This document shows positions 11,985-23,572 of a stretch of 64,000 nucleotides of DNA, piece by piece. The notes below the pieces were generated by a model. It ran no database searches. It saw only the letters and a list, made by a program, of their open reading frames with translations, and was not told where the DNA came from. This stretch comes from Ailanthus altissimus (Eukaryota; Streptophyta; Magnoliopsida; Sapindales; Simaroubaceae). Within the stretch, counting starts at the first letter, position 1, and each line of letters starts with the position of its first letter. Made by a program: the position numbers and the translations under genes. Location: NCBI GenBank assembly GCA_946807835.1, contig OX327693.1, positions 12,686,001 through 12,750,000 on the forward strand, given 5' to 3'.

Positions 11985-14139
11985 ACTCCTGGAGGAAGTC
12001 TTTTTAGATTCTAGTATAATTAACAGCGCATGTGTACTAGATTGGTTAGATACATTGCAGTACGTAAAAAATCTCTCTCATTTACCGAAAACGAAAGGTA
12101 TGAGAAATTTATAAAAAAATACATTCAACCCAATTTTTCTCATGTTCATAGAAATACTGTTAAAAATTTGATATTTTTATTGTATTTATAGATAGTAAAT
12201 AAAAACTAATAGATGAAACCTCGCAATTTCAAAAAGTGTTTGTTATTACTTCTTATTGTTGGACGAGTACTAATAATTTGGGGTATATTTGTGTTACACT
12301 GTATTATATTGGTAATGTATTTTTTTTACAAAAAAAAATTATTATTTTTTATGAATTGGAACATCCACACACAATATATTATTTTTAGTTCTTTTAATGA
12401 ATATTTTAAAAGAATTTTATATTGTTGACAAATTTATTAGTATTACTTTTGATAATGCAAGTACAAATATTGTAGCTATAAATTTATTTTCAATTCAATT
12501 CATACCTACACGTGGTTCAATATTTTTTATTTGAGGTATTTTTGTCATATTTTTAATTTAATTTTTCAAGATGGTTTAAATATAATTAATTCTCAAATTG
12601 AAAAAAATTAGAAAAGTAATAAATTTTATTACTTCATTATCTCTAGATGACAAGAATTTAAAATTATTTTAAATAATTTTAGAATGGATAGTAAAATGTT
12701 CAAACTTGACATAAAAATTCGTTAGAATGCCACATATATAATAGTAAAATCTTATGTAGATTTTAGTAATTATATTTTATATTATTATAATAATAAAATG
12801 AAAGACAATATACTAACTAATGATGATTGAAAATTTATATTTTACTATATACATTTTTATAAGTATTTAATAATGTCACGTTAACATGTTCATGTGTATA
12901 TCAACCTTTATCTTCTATTGCTTTTTACATATATAATATTAGTGATGCTTTATTAAATATAAATATAATTCTATATTTTTTATATTTGCATTGTTATAGA
13001 GATTAAATTCTAAAAATATTAGAGAAAAATTCTTATGTTATTTATTTGTGCAGCCATAATGAATTCCATAATTAATTGGTCTATGTAAAAGTTTTAATTA
13101 TTTATTATAATTAAATAATTATAATTTCATCACATAATTATTTATTTTTTATAAGAATAAATTTAGACCAACTGTAATGATAGAAAAAACACATGATCAG
13201 CCTATGTTATGATCAGGCTACTTGGACTATTTTGTTGAAAGATAAAAGAAATGTAGGTTCTTGTTTTGATATTTCTACTATTTTTGAATTAAAAAATTTA
13301 TTGATACTAACTACTCTTCTATATTAAGTACATAACAGTAAAGAAAATTTAATATTTTGTCATGGTGAAAATCAAACGAATTGTGTTATCCATATTGATT
13401 CGAGATCTACTAACACTTCTGGTATCCATTGTAGTATCGAAATCTGCTCTTAATACATGAAGTAAAATATTATATGAGAGCTGATTAAGATTGGCATAAA
13501 AAACTTTGTAAACTTTACTGTATGTAAAAGATTGGGAAAAACAAAAGATCAAAAGCAAAATTGGTAAGAAAAGATGGTCAAAGATTTTTAGAATTTTTAA
13601 CTTTGAGATTTGATCATTAAAATTTAAAAATAAAAATTTGTATTATAACTATAATAATGTAATAAAAGTTGAATTTGTAAATGATAGAAGTTCAATAGGT
13701 GCCAACCTAGTTGGGTGTATTATAATTATAGTGATGTAAATTGGACTATTTATTTTTGTATTTGTATTTAATAATTTTAAATTTATAATAATATCAATAA
13801 GTTTTTATCTTTAATGAAATTGTAATTTCAAATTTTCAATTATAAATTTATGATTATAGCACAATTTTAAATTTTTAATTCAATATAAATTATAAATTTA
13901 TAATATCAATTGTTATTACAATTATTCATTTTAATTGTTATTATAATTAAAATAATTGTAATTAAAATTTTTATAATATTTGTAAAAAAATATTTATAAA
14001 TTATTTAAAAAATATTTTAAAAAATAATACAATTCATTGACTGTGCCGTATCGAGCACGTGACCCATAATAGACCCGTGCCAACATGGTACGAGGGATCG
14101 TAATGTGCTATTCAACGGAACACACCATTTACCACCTCC

Positions 14140-14488
14140 ATCACTTCATCTTAATTATATACGTGTGATCTCTAATATTTGAGGTATTTTTACATTTTAT
14201 ATTGTTTATTTATAACAAAATTATAATTTTTTCTCGTAAATAATCCCATCTAATTCCCTCTGAGTCAGCACCTCGCGTGACGCTATCAACAAAACAAAAT
14301 GTTGACAAGTACATAAAATAAAAGAAAAAACATAAACAGAATGCGAAAGTACAACAATACACGGAGAAAGTAAAATCATTCCCTCAAAAAAAAAAAAAAG
14401 AAGTAAAATCATTAAAAACAGAACAGAACCGAACTGAACAACGTTGAAGATCGGACCACCGCAAAAATAGAAATCGACTGCAAGAGAG
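14140..14488 (+). promoter_or_regulatory. Upstream region and probable promoter of the J20 gene
   Basis: This 350-bp stretch separates the hAT relic from the J20 start codon, so the promoter must lie in it or within the transposon end. I see no clear TATA box close to the ATG. A poly-A run (14387-14399) and a purine-rich leader precede the start. The transition from AT-rich to GC-rich sequence occurs at about 14440, near the likely transcription start. Confidence 0.4.
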
Positions 14489-16507
14489 ATGCGTTGCAGC
14501 AGCAGCGGCCGCGGCGGCTATGGATTGATAATTCCGGGAAGCGATTTCTGCCACTTCTCAACCAAAGCACCCGACCCATTCCCCCGTCTGTACCCGGCCC
14601 GAGTTTCATTCGGATCGCTTAAAGTCAAGTCCAAGGTCAACGACGCCGCAGCGTTCGTCAAGGAATCGAGCTTCTACGAGCTGTTAGGGATACCGGAGTC
14701 AGGAACCTTGCCGGATATAAAGCAGGCGTACAAGCAACTGGCGCGCAAGTACCACCCTGACGTGTCGCCTCCGGATCGGGTCGAGGAGTACACTAAGCGG
14801 TTTATTCGGGTCCAGGAGGCTTATGAAACGTTGTCGGATCCCAGAAGGAGAGCTCTCTACGATCGTGACTTGTCCAAGGGCCTTCACCTCGCGTTCTCCG
14901 CTAGACGACACTACCAATACGACGTGGTATTTGTTTTTCTCTTTTTCTTTTTCCATTTTATTAATTTTAAGTTGCTGGGAATTATTCATTTTTCTTTTGA
15001 TTTGATATGTTAAATGTAATTTTTTTATATGGGTAAGGCGAATTATCTGATGGTTTCTGAGTATTGGATTTTTGGCTGAATCAATGTTTTGTGGGATTAA
15101 ATTTGCTATGATTCTAAGTAAATTTCTTATGTCCTTTGCAGAAATTGATTTTGATTTGGAGGAATTTAGGGATTTCTTGCTCAATTATTGTCTTTTTTTT
15201 TCTTGAAATAAAATGCTTTTAAATAGGTAAGCACGAGTGCCATAACACCCTCTATTTGGTTGCTGAAAAGGGAAAAAGGGAAGTAACAAAAAGAATTTAT
15301 GTTGCTGACATTTGAAATCTCTCTCTTTGCAACTCATAAAACATTGCTTTTATAAGGTCGATGCAACCATAAATTTCATACTGTCTTATGTTTTATTAAA
15401 ATAGTTAACTAAAATTTAATTCCTATCATTTCATCCTTTTTTTGAACAACCATTTGCAGTTTTGGGCAATTTCCAATTATGGTTGAGAATGTTGCTGAAG
15501 GTTTTCAAATGTCAAATATGAGGCATTAGTTTATTGTTCAATACTGGACTTAATACATATATGATTTTGGATGATATGGAGAATATTGAAAGGCCTTACC
15601 TCCCTTTGGTATCTTTCTTAGCTTAGATAAAAAAAATTAGGCTTTTTAGTGTTCCACGTGCTGTTGTTATCGGAATAATTGTTTATCAACCTTCTGTTCT
15701 CAGCATTTCATTATAGTGAATTCAGTTGTTTCTATCTTTGTTGCCTGTGAATTTGAACTATTCTTGCCTTTTGTATGGTACAATCATGACATTCCCATTA
15801 AAATTGAATGTCTGTGTATTTTATAGATACTAGCAATGAAATTGTTATTTTCTTTTAGGTTATGAAGTTGTTACCTTGATATTGCTTACTGAAAATGGGG
15901 ATTATTTTTGTGTTTATATTTGGACCTTAAGGCCAGGATTCTCTCCTGATCTGAGTTCCTCCTGAGCAATATATGAGGCTTGTGATTGGCAGTTATTAAA
16001 TAAGAGTGAAATAATTAAATCCTAATCATACACTTATCACTAATAAACACATGGCACAAAATCCTTAAAAGCTTAGGAGAGGACATAATTCTTATGATTA
16101 CTCTTTTTCATTTCCTTTGTGAATCTTACCGGAAGGATTGCTTCTCTCCTTTCATAGAGATGGTTTTTTGGACATTTGAAAAAAAGATTACTGGACTGAT
16201 ATGCTTTCAATGGAGTTTTATATTTGATGTTAGTGTTTGCTCACATCTGCCTTTGTTTGATGTCCTTTGATGTGTTCAAATAATTATATTGCTTTTAATC
16301 CAGATTTAAACTACTATTACTTGTAATCACTTTTTACTCATTTGTGTTCTCTTTCAGAACGTGGAAGAGAGAAGTGAGTGGAAAAATCAATGGCAATCCC
16401 AGCTATCTGAGTTGAAGAGAAGAAGCATGAACAAAGAAGCTGGAGGAAAGATGTCGTGGGGAGATCGAATGCGCAGGCAGAGGGAGGAATTATCAAAAGA
16501 GCTATAA
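14489..16507 (+). CDS. J20: Chloroplast J-protein, J20-type DnaJ co-chaperone (two exons)
   Basis: Exons 14489-14926 and 16358-16507 are joined across a phase-0 GT-AG intron, giving 195 aa. In Arabidopsis, J20 delivers damaged 1-deoxy-xylulose-5-phosphate synthase to Hsp70 in the plastid stroma; the same role is inferred here. Residues 1-55 are Ser/Arg-rich without acidic clusters, like a transit peptide. The J domain spans about residues 60-130: SFYELLGI, then KQAYKQLARKYHPDVSPPDR with the essential HPD motif, then RFIRVQEAYETLSDPRRRALYDRDL. The C-terminal region (EWKNQWQSQL, MSWGDRMRRQRE) is the J20-specific tail. Length matches the Arabidopsis protein (about 197 aa). There is no zinc finger or C-terminal substrate domain, so this is a class III (type C) J-protein. 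The donor could instead be at 14923|14924, removing one Val. Confidence 0.94.
14927..16357 (+). other. J20: Intron of the J20 gene
   Basis: The donor is GTATTT directly after the GAC GTG codons. The acceptor is CTTTCAG before AACGTGGAAGAG. The intron is 1431 bp, T-rich on the coding strand and phase 0. I see no transposon or nested gene in it. Confidence 0.88.
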
Positions 16508-18168
16508 ATATGTTTTTACTTTATAGTGTGTGTATATATATATATATCTTTATTTCTACCTCGTATATAGCTTTTGTTGTTTTGTTTAGAAAGAGGAAAT
16601 GAAAGTGCTTTTGGGGTTTAGCCTTCCTTAAAAGAGTGAGAAAAAGTATTTTCTAATGGTGATTAATGGTTATCAAAATAGAAATTGTATAGTTCACTTA
16701 TGCTGCATCAACCATAATGAAAGGTAGTATATGGGTACATAGATATCATTTTAGTGACACTACGTTTCGTACAGACAAATTTGAGTTTGTTGCTCAATCT
16801 AACAGTTGTCTTGTTGGAAACCTGAATAATAATTCTAGTGTTCTAGCAAATTTCTGTCATTTTACTTTTTTGTTTATGGATTTTAATTTGTGGATGTTCA
16901 AGGAAGATGAACCCAACATGGACCTGGAATTAGTAATTCACAGAGGAATGTGTTTGGGTAGGCTGGGGTGGCTAAATAATTTTTTTCACAAATGCGCACA
17001 AAATTGGTGGTTATGCTGAAAAATGTCCATAAGATGAGTTGGACAACTATATTTGTCTTTGAAATACACGCAGAAACAAAATTTAGACTCTTAACATAAA
17101 TTGTTTGTCAATTTTATTGTTATTATTTTAGTTTTCTTTGTGAAACGATTTCTGGATAAGAATTTTTGTAGGTAACATATCTGCTTGTCTATAGCTGAAA
17201 TTGAGAGGAAGTTTGTCCTCGTTTGTTTTTTTTTAATGTATAATAATTCATGCTTTCATTATCTTATCTTTCATCTTTGAGTAAGTTTGTGCGTGGTCCA
17301 TAACTATCTCAAAAGTGCTAATAGAAACAAAGCAGAATTGTGGAGAAGAGATTGGTGTCATTGTCATCTCTGTCAAATTAAAGATGAATGTGTTTTATCA
17401 AAAGTGAGAGAATTCTTCATCATTCCTACATCATGTGTATGTAGATTAGCCCTTAATATGAATCACACAAGACATAAAGGCCAGAAAGAAAGATTTGTTG
17501 ATTTGGGTGTAATTTTGTTTCTCTAAGGTTTTGGAGTTCATCTGTAAAAAGTGTTATATTTGACCAAATCCTTGCAAGTTGTTGAAAATCTCAATGACCT
17601 TAAACTGTTCCCCAGATGTATCTAAATGACCAAATCCTTGCAAGCTAATTAATTAAATCTTAACAAAAAAAGGTGTAAGAGGAGTTTCTGTGGATCATTT
17701 GAATTTCCAAACATTTCAAAGAAATAAGATGTCAATAATGTATTAACAGCTTAAAAATAGGAATAGTTTGTATAAAATAGATGGTTATCACAAATAAAAC
17801 CAGTAATCTTGATAATGATAATTCATATCTTAAAGAGTAGCAATCTAAATTAGGCATACTTGTACTATTGGTTTGCAGATGACACATATTTAACTTTCGC
17901 ATTCATTCGACCCATATTCTTTTTCGTTGTTTTTTACAGTGATTATGATACGGATGACAATTGGGTGGAGCAGGACAAGGGCGGGAAGGTTTTTTTTGGA
18001 TATCTCGCCATATTTTTTATTTTAAATCTCATTTTTACTCTATTCTCAATTTTGATTAATATTAAATATTAATTTATATTTATAAATTTTAATAATATAA
18101 AATTAATTTTATTATGATAAAAATAAATCAAACTAATAAATTAGAATAATATGATAATATCTTTAAAT
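16508..18168. other. Downstream/intergenic region, no gene supported
   Basis: The J20 3' UTR begins here, with a short (TA)n run at about 16530-16546. Short open frames at 16717-17019, 17287-17526 and 17860-18072 match no family I recognise, lack splice context and look accidental. A stretch around 17945-17990 (gatacggatgacaattgggtggag) resembles a MITE end, but no partner repeat was found. From 18040 the sequence is very AT-rich up to the gypsy LTR. Confidence 0.55.
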
Positions 18169-18183
18169 ATTGTGAATAATAAA

Positions 18184-19072
18184 CGTTATTTTAAAAAATC
18201 ACCACAAAGTCAAACCATTACAAGCCTTAGAAGCTTAGCTCTTCAAGAAAATTCTTTGTGAATTTCAAAGGCCCAAATTCAAAACAACAGGGGCCACCAG
18301 GAATATGTCAAAACTAGACCTAAGAATGGACTTCCAATGAAAGAACTTGTTTGGTCGTTTAAACTAGGTTCAGTCTAAAACATTTGCGTATCACCCATAC
18401 ACCATCCCGACCGAGCCAACCAGGATCAAAAACCCCCACATGACCAAGAGGAACAAGAAAAAGAAATCAATAGGCCAACCACATGTTGAGCAGTTTATAC
18501 ATTCCGACCAAGTACCCTTGTGGGGACAGAAATAAGACTTAACGAGCGAGGATGAAGTACGAAGATCAACTTGATAGGAGAAGCCGAACCACTGTGATAG
18601 CAGAAGAATAGCCAGATCACTATCAGGTCGAACAAAGAAGTAATCAGGCTTATTGCAAAAGCAAGTTTAAAGAGATAACTAATGTTATAAAGGAAACGAA
18701 GTTATAGGAAGAGAAGAATGACAATATCTTTAGGAAAGAATCCCTCAAATTACGCTAAGAGATCATAATAACCCAAACTTAGCAAGACTTACCCAACTCA
18801 ACCACAACACCGGCGAAGATAAGCACAAAAAATATTCCCTAAAGACTGATGCTATAAATAGATGAGAAAACCATAACAGGAGAGAGACTTCTTTTTCAGG
18901 ATTGAGTTATTGATTCTAGATAAAACGCTCTCGGCATTCAACTTTTCTCTTATTGTTCCATCAAAACATCACTTAAAATAGTCTTTTTTGACTTAATCGA
19001 AGAGCCTTCGTATTGTTTCTTACAATAATATAAATTTAAAGCTCGTTGACCCAGAAAACTATTTTTATTAGT
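18184..19072 (+). repeat. 5' LTR of the Tat element
   Basis: The segment from aaaatcaccacaaagtc (about 18196) to the end agctcgttgacccagaaaa…agtcaa (about 19072) matches the 3' LTR at 31347-32378 base by base over long runs. One example is the shared 'ctataaatagatgagaaaa' with the following gagagactt at about 18852/32022. This copy lacks about 130 bp present in the 3' copy near 32193-32325. The exact left end is uncertain. A TATA-like ctataaatag at about 18851 fits an LTR promoter. Confidence 0.88.
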
Positions 19073-19081
19073 CAATAATTT

Positions 19082-19099
19082 TGGCACCGTCTGTGGGGA
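19082..19099 (+). other. Primer binding site of the Tat element
   Basis: TGGCACCGTCTGTGGGGA lies just after the 5' LTR. Plant Tat and Athila elements carry a nearly identical primer site (TGGCGCCGT…GGGGA), so it fixes both the LTR end and the element's orientation. Confidence 0.85.
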
Positions 19100-19153
19100 T
19101 TAGGACAAAAAGCTTTGTTTGAAAGACATTTTCATCACCCAAACATAATCAAC

Positions 19154-20249
19154 ATGGCAGAACAATCATCTACTAGTCGAAATCTAATTATAGGAAAGCG
19201 AGCTTTGAACCTAGACAAGAATGAAGGACATGGAAACTGGCTCACACATTAACTAGAGAGCTCATTACTGGTAAAAATTCAGTAAGAGCTAAGAATGCTG
19301 AGGGAAGAGAGAGAAGAATTGAGACAGTTTATGGTTGAGTTGATTAGAAACAGAGGAAAAGGATGAGAAGAGGCAAGGAACGGTGGTAAAAGAGAATCTC
19401 AAGCTGTAGAAGTCCAAATTCAGGAGCAGCTGAAGAGAGGGGACGGGTTGAAAACCCCTGCGACCCGGTTGCGATAACTAGACAAAATCAAGCACCTCTT
19501 AAGATTAAGGCATCGTAGATTAAGGAATCCGATCAGATGATGAGAAAGGAGCAGTTGACTGCCCAACATAATAATATCGAATTGCCTCTAGAAGATAAAG
19601 TTCGCGATCTAGAGGAAAAGCTGAAAAGCTTTTTAGAAGAGAAAGAGAAAAAAGAACAACCTCCCCTAAAGAGAATCGAAAGAGAAAAGAAATCTCTGTT
19701 GATAGACGAACTACAGGACATAGAGCTCCTGAGCGAATCTCGACTTTCAAGCCTTCCAATCTACCAGAGAGTTACCAACCATAATATTATGTAGACTAGG
19801 TAATTGACTTGCTATCAATTATGAGGTTAAGACAAGATCAAATGTGCAGACTGTTTCACATGAACCTAAAGGGAATGGCTATTCTTTATAAGAGTCTGAA
19901 GCAGCACAGCATCTTATCTTACCACAAGCTGACCAAAAAGTTCTCCCAACACTTTTGGGGCTCTTGTTAAGTATTTAAGCCTGAAGTAGTTGAAACGGGT
20001 TAAAACAGGGTCAAAATGAGAGTCTCAAAGATTTTATTCGGAGGTTTCACAAGGAGGTAATATCACTAGGCGCTTTTGACCAGCCCATTGCCCTAGAAGC
20101 TCTTAAGTTAGGGCTAAAATTGAATAGGTTCTGGTATTACCTATCGGAGAGCAATATTCCAAACTACACTGCAACGTACAACAGGTTATCAAAGTGTATT
20201 ACTATCGAGGAAGAAAATGAAGCAAAAAGTGTTAGGGTCGATGCTTATG
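19154..20249 (+). pseudogene. Tat gag, N-terminal part
   Basis: An ATG at 19154 begins MAEQSSTSRN. A charged, coiled-coil-like stretch follows at about 19537-19740 (DLEEKLKSFLEEKEKKE). The retrotransposon gag domain follows: RLFHMNLKGMA, then YKSLKQHSILSYHKLTKKFSQHF at about 19890-19955, then FIRRFHKEVISLGAFDQP and the gag C-terminal segment LKLGLKLNRFWYYLSESNIP near 20110-20165. Frames shift several times and stops are present. Coding stops at 20249, where a solo LTR begins. Confidence 0.85.
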
Positions 20250-22299
20250 TGTCATCCCTGAATATACATATACTTGTGTATTTATACAAGTGTACATTCC
20301 CATTAAATCGCTAATACCAATTTATATAATATTATGCATGTAACATTACAGACATTGTACGATCTAAAAGAGTTCAGATCAGATCTAAAGAAGTTTAGAT
20401 AAGGGCTCATAGTTAGCCATGCTGAGAGATATAAATGCTAAATGTTAGCACAACTAAGTGTTAGCTGGTTATAATACTCAACAGATCCAAGAGTTGGAGC
20501 CTTATCTGTAATGGGACATAGACCTAGGAATATACCAGTAACTGCATAGTTACAGGAGTTACAATCGGGTGCTAGAAAATGCTAGTTACACAAGTATGTT
20601 ATCAAATAATTATCCCTAATTTATTTCTGTCGATGCGGGTCTGTCGGTGGATACATTTATATATAGATTAGCATATGTCGTACCTATATGGTATAGATGG
20701 TCGTTTCTAGCTAACCGTAAGCTTGGAGCTCGTATTGACATATGGGTATCCAGTTAGGACTGTATATGAGACAAACTCATGAGGGCCTCCAGTGAACATC
20801 CTATGTAAGCCGTCAACAGAGGGTCATCTCGAGTTGAGTAGTATACGTGGTCCTTTGACCTGAGTGCCACGGTGGGCTTGTAAGTGATCCACCATACTTT
20901 GGTTCCACACATGTCACAAACCTTTCATGGTGTGACCACTGGGTGTCGTTGGGTATGGTCCGATGCTTATGGAGTACGGTGTGTACAGATTGGGATCCTT
21001 CAGCTCGCATAGGGAGTTCGATATCTAGATGCTTTGAGACTATGTCTCAGAAAGTCTTATGGCCATAAGCATAAATCCCAGGAAAAAGTTTCGTCAGGGT
21101 GGAATAATATGGCAAAAGAGTTTGCGCATATTGTTCAATGAGAAACAAGCTTGGAGATAAGACATGGATGAGCATTAGGGAATTTGACGGTGATAATCTA
21201 TATCCCCGCACATTCAGGATATCATGATGGAAGGACTATACGTATGCGTTGTAACCTCAACTTGCATGGTTCAACGCGCTGATTTGCAATATCCGTGACG
21301 TGTGCGTGGGGCATTGCTCACGGACTCATAGAATAGTTCAATTTGACGAATTGGGCATGGACCTAGGGAGTCCTGGGATATGGAGTGTACTCGTTAGGCA
21401 CTGGGGCGACATGTCGGATTAAATTGTTTAATCTAGCAATATTCAGCATTACCACGGGAATGCGTGTGTGTCTGTATTTAAGTGTTAAATACAATAATCA
21501 GTCAATAATTATTATTTTTTAAATGTATAATGACACGTGGCACATTATAGACCCTCGATTGAGTTTACCCAAGTGTGGGATATGGTAGGATCTACTAGGG
21601 GATAAACTTGGTAACTATACATGAGGGGTAAAATGATCATTTCACACTATAATTATTTAATTATTAAATAATCATTCTCTCTTATTATTATATTATATTA
21701 TATATTATTATTATTATATTTAGGTGCCAAATAGTTGGCACCCATTATATTATTATATTATATTTATATTATATTATATATATATAAGAGAAAGAGAATG
21801 AGAAGTGTGTGTTGGTGGCCGAGAGAAAAAAAAAAAAGAAATGGAGAAAGAAGAAGAAAGAAAAGAAAAAGAAAATAGGAAAAATGAAATTGTTTCATTT
21901 TTCTCTATGTTTCCAATTGAAGTAATGGTAGATTGCTTCAAATTCTCCATTTTTATTTATCTTTTTGGAGAAAAGGATATAAAAATACACATCGGCCATT
22001 TTGGAAATTAAGAATGAATCTCGTGCTGTATATCGGACTACTGTTCTAGCTCACAAAGTCCACCGAGTTAGTGACTAGAACTGCATACGAGTTGGTCTCC
22101 ATGCGGACTCCAGAAAAATACGTGTATAACGTTACACGTTGAGGTGAGTTCTCAACCTTACTAATATATTAATGTGATTAATATATTTATTTATTGTATA
22201 TTTCACGCTTTCACAGCGTTTAAATTCGTATATGATATGCTTAATAAGCAATAAACACAATAACATATGCATACACCCAAATATATTAGTTCCCCGACA
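20250..22299 (+). mobile_element. Probable solo LTR of another gypsy element, inserted in gag
   Basis: Gag text ends at TTATG (20245-20249) and a non-coding 2050-bp block begins TGTCATCCCTG and ends CCCCGACA, so the ends are TG…CA with TGTC/GACA as a 4-bp inverted pair. It has the layout of a long chromovirus LTR: a mid region with alternating gtgg/ccac motifs, an AT-rich part with (TTA)n at 21670-21785, and an AGAGA/GAAGAAG purine tract at 21785-21890. Gag-like text resumes after 22300. I could not find a matching 5-bp duplication (TTATG left, ACAAA right), so the flank may have been altered. It is not obviously the same family as the 2.85-kb LTRs. Confidence 0.72.
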
Positions 22300-23075
22300 A
22301 CAAAAAGATCCCTTACCAATCCCACTAAGGGATAGGTCAGACCAAAGAAAAATGAAAGGTATGAGAGGAAAGAGAGACTTTCATCCCCTCATCCAAAATA
22401 CGAGCGGGTAAATAGTAAATACCGACCCCAGCAAATGGGAAACTTCTCAAATCGGCAAAATGCGCCCAACAATTAGAGAAATAATAGGCTGAACAAGTTT
22501 CACCCATACAATTACGCTGAGCTACTGAGCGGCCCAAAAGCCCCAAAAATCCCAAAGATCACCCTGCCGAAGAAAGAATGATGGCTCAGGTGGAAAATTT
22601 TCTCTCTTTAGCAGTATTGTTAGAGAATGTCTACGAAACCATTAAAAATAGGGGCTTGCTCAATAGAAATTTTAAGGGGAAAGAAGTAAAATAACATATG
22701 GATTTAAAGGACTAGTTTGATCTATACAGAAATACAGGGCATGCCATGGAAGAAAGCTTGGAGTTGAAAAAGCAAATAGATGCTCTAATGAGAAACAGTT
22801 ATCTAGGAGAATTCTGAGCCAAAAGGTAGCAGAATCTGCCTGCTAACCAGCCTAGCAGCTAGCCCAGTAGGCCGAATCCTAACCCTACCATGATTATATC
22901 TGATGGATCCACGCTAACAGAAGACTCTAACAGACAGAGAAAGAACTACTCTAAGTATTTAATGGTAGCGCATCAAGTTATATGCAACATTCCTCTAGCT
23001 AAAAAACCAAGATTGCAACAGGAAGTGCCGATCATATTTACCGAAGATAATGTATAAGGAATTAGTTATCCTATG
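22300..23075 (+). pseudogene. Tat gag, C-terminal part
   Basis: After the LTR the text resumes with a basic Arg/Lys-rich region. At 22570-22815 it reads AEERMMAQVENFLSLAVLLENVYETIKNRG in one frame, then RNTGHAMEESLELKKQIDALMR. The latter is the degenerate form of the 'HxxxGHxTEECxxLKxEIExLI' nucleic-acid-binding motif of plant Tat gag, with His-Cys positions partly lost. A linker leads to the protease. The segment is disabled by stops. Confidence 0.75.
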
Positions 23076-23572
23076 ATGATACACTTATGATAGAAGTATG
23101 GGTAGTTGGCAAAAAAATAAATCGAGTATTTGTTGACCTAGGTAGCTTGATCGACATTATTTTTAAAAAGACTCTAGATGAGCTGAAAATAAGAACCTGC
23201 ACATAAAAAAAACCCAAATACCATTGCAAGGGTTTAGAGAAAGCTGTGTGGTACCGATTGAGGTAATGGCCCTTCCTCTAACCATAGGGTAGAAATCATA
23301 CGAGAAAATGATGATGACTAAGTTTGTGGTGGTCAACCAGCCTTTCCCATTCAGAGTCCTCATCGGGCTACCCTTTATAGGAAATACAAACGCTGCTCTG
23401 TCCATTCATTATTTGAAACTCAAATTTCCAGCTAGAGAAGGTATAAGGGTAGTGTTGGGAGATCAAAACATGGCCAGAAGCTATTATGCAATATCCACAA
23501 AGAAGGCTTTTTGTATCTCCACTATTGACTCAAGGGAAGAAGGAATCGAATCTCCAAAACCAATGGAAGAGA
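23076..23572 (+). pseudogene. Tat aspartic protease remnant
   Basis: The text matches the Tat protease: a YDDTL-like start, then 'RVFVDLGSLIDIIFKKTLDEL' at about 23127-23180 (here with a frame change), in which the catalytic D-T/N-G-S box reads D-L-G-S. Then come PLTIG, FVVVNQPFPFRVLIGLPFI and LKLKFPAREGIRVVLGDQNMARSYY. The part from 23308 to 23572 is in one open frame. The active-site Leu in place of Thr/Asn, together with the stops, argues against activity. Confidence 0.82.

Larger units (their letters stand above)
11380..13560 (+). pseudogene. Ac-like hAT transposase, broken
   Basis: Three landmarks are legible on the + strand. First, a BED zinc finger at about 11383-11545 (KRGRTSDV…, CKFCGK, GTRHLN). 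Second, the catalytic region at about 12065-12740, with the N-terminal text YEKFIKKYIQPNFSHVHRNT, then TSTNNLGYICVT and FNLIVQDGLN. Third, the C-terminal hATC dimerisation domain at 13375-13548, with VLSILIRDLL, VSIVVSKSAL and VKDWEK. Frameshifts and stops are frequent, so no transposase is produced. The order and spacing of the domains fit a complete Ac-type protein of about 650-700 aa before decay. Confidence 0.85.
10809..14139 (+). mobile_element. hAT-superfamily (Ac-like) DNA transposon relic
   Basis: The left end (from cagatatgac at 10809) and the right end (to about 14139) carry the subterminal cacggcc/gtgccaacacggcc words typical of plant hAT elements. The two ends are imperfect inverted matches (…gacaaatgag against …gtaaatggtg). 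Between them are recognisable parts of a transposase. No convincing 8-bp target duplication remains, so the ends are approximate. A MITE (11602-11976) has inserted after the zinc-finger region. Confidence 0.82.

Noticed and set aside
16717..17019. 100-codon open frame downstream of J20
   Set aside because: No family resemblance, no splice context, AT-rich composition typical of chance, and it lies in the 3' flank of another gene.
18160..18200. Target-site duplication for the Tat element (aataataaac near 18170 and 32405)
   Set aside because: The repeat is not adjacent to the LTR ends and is simple AT-rich sequence, so it is probably chance.
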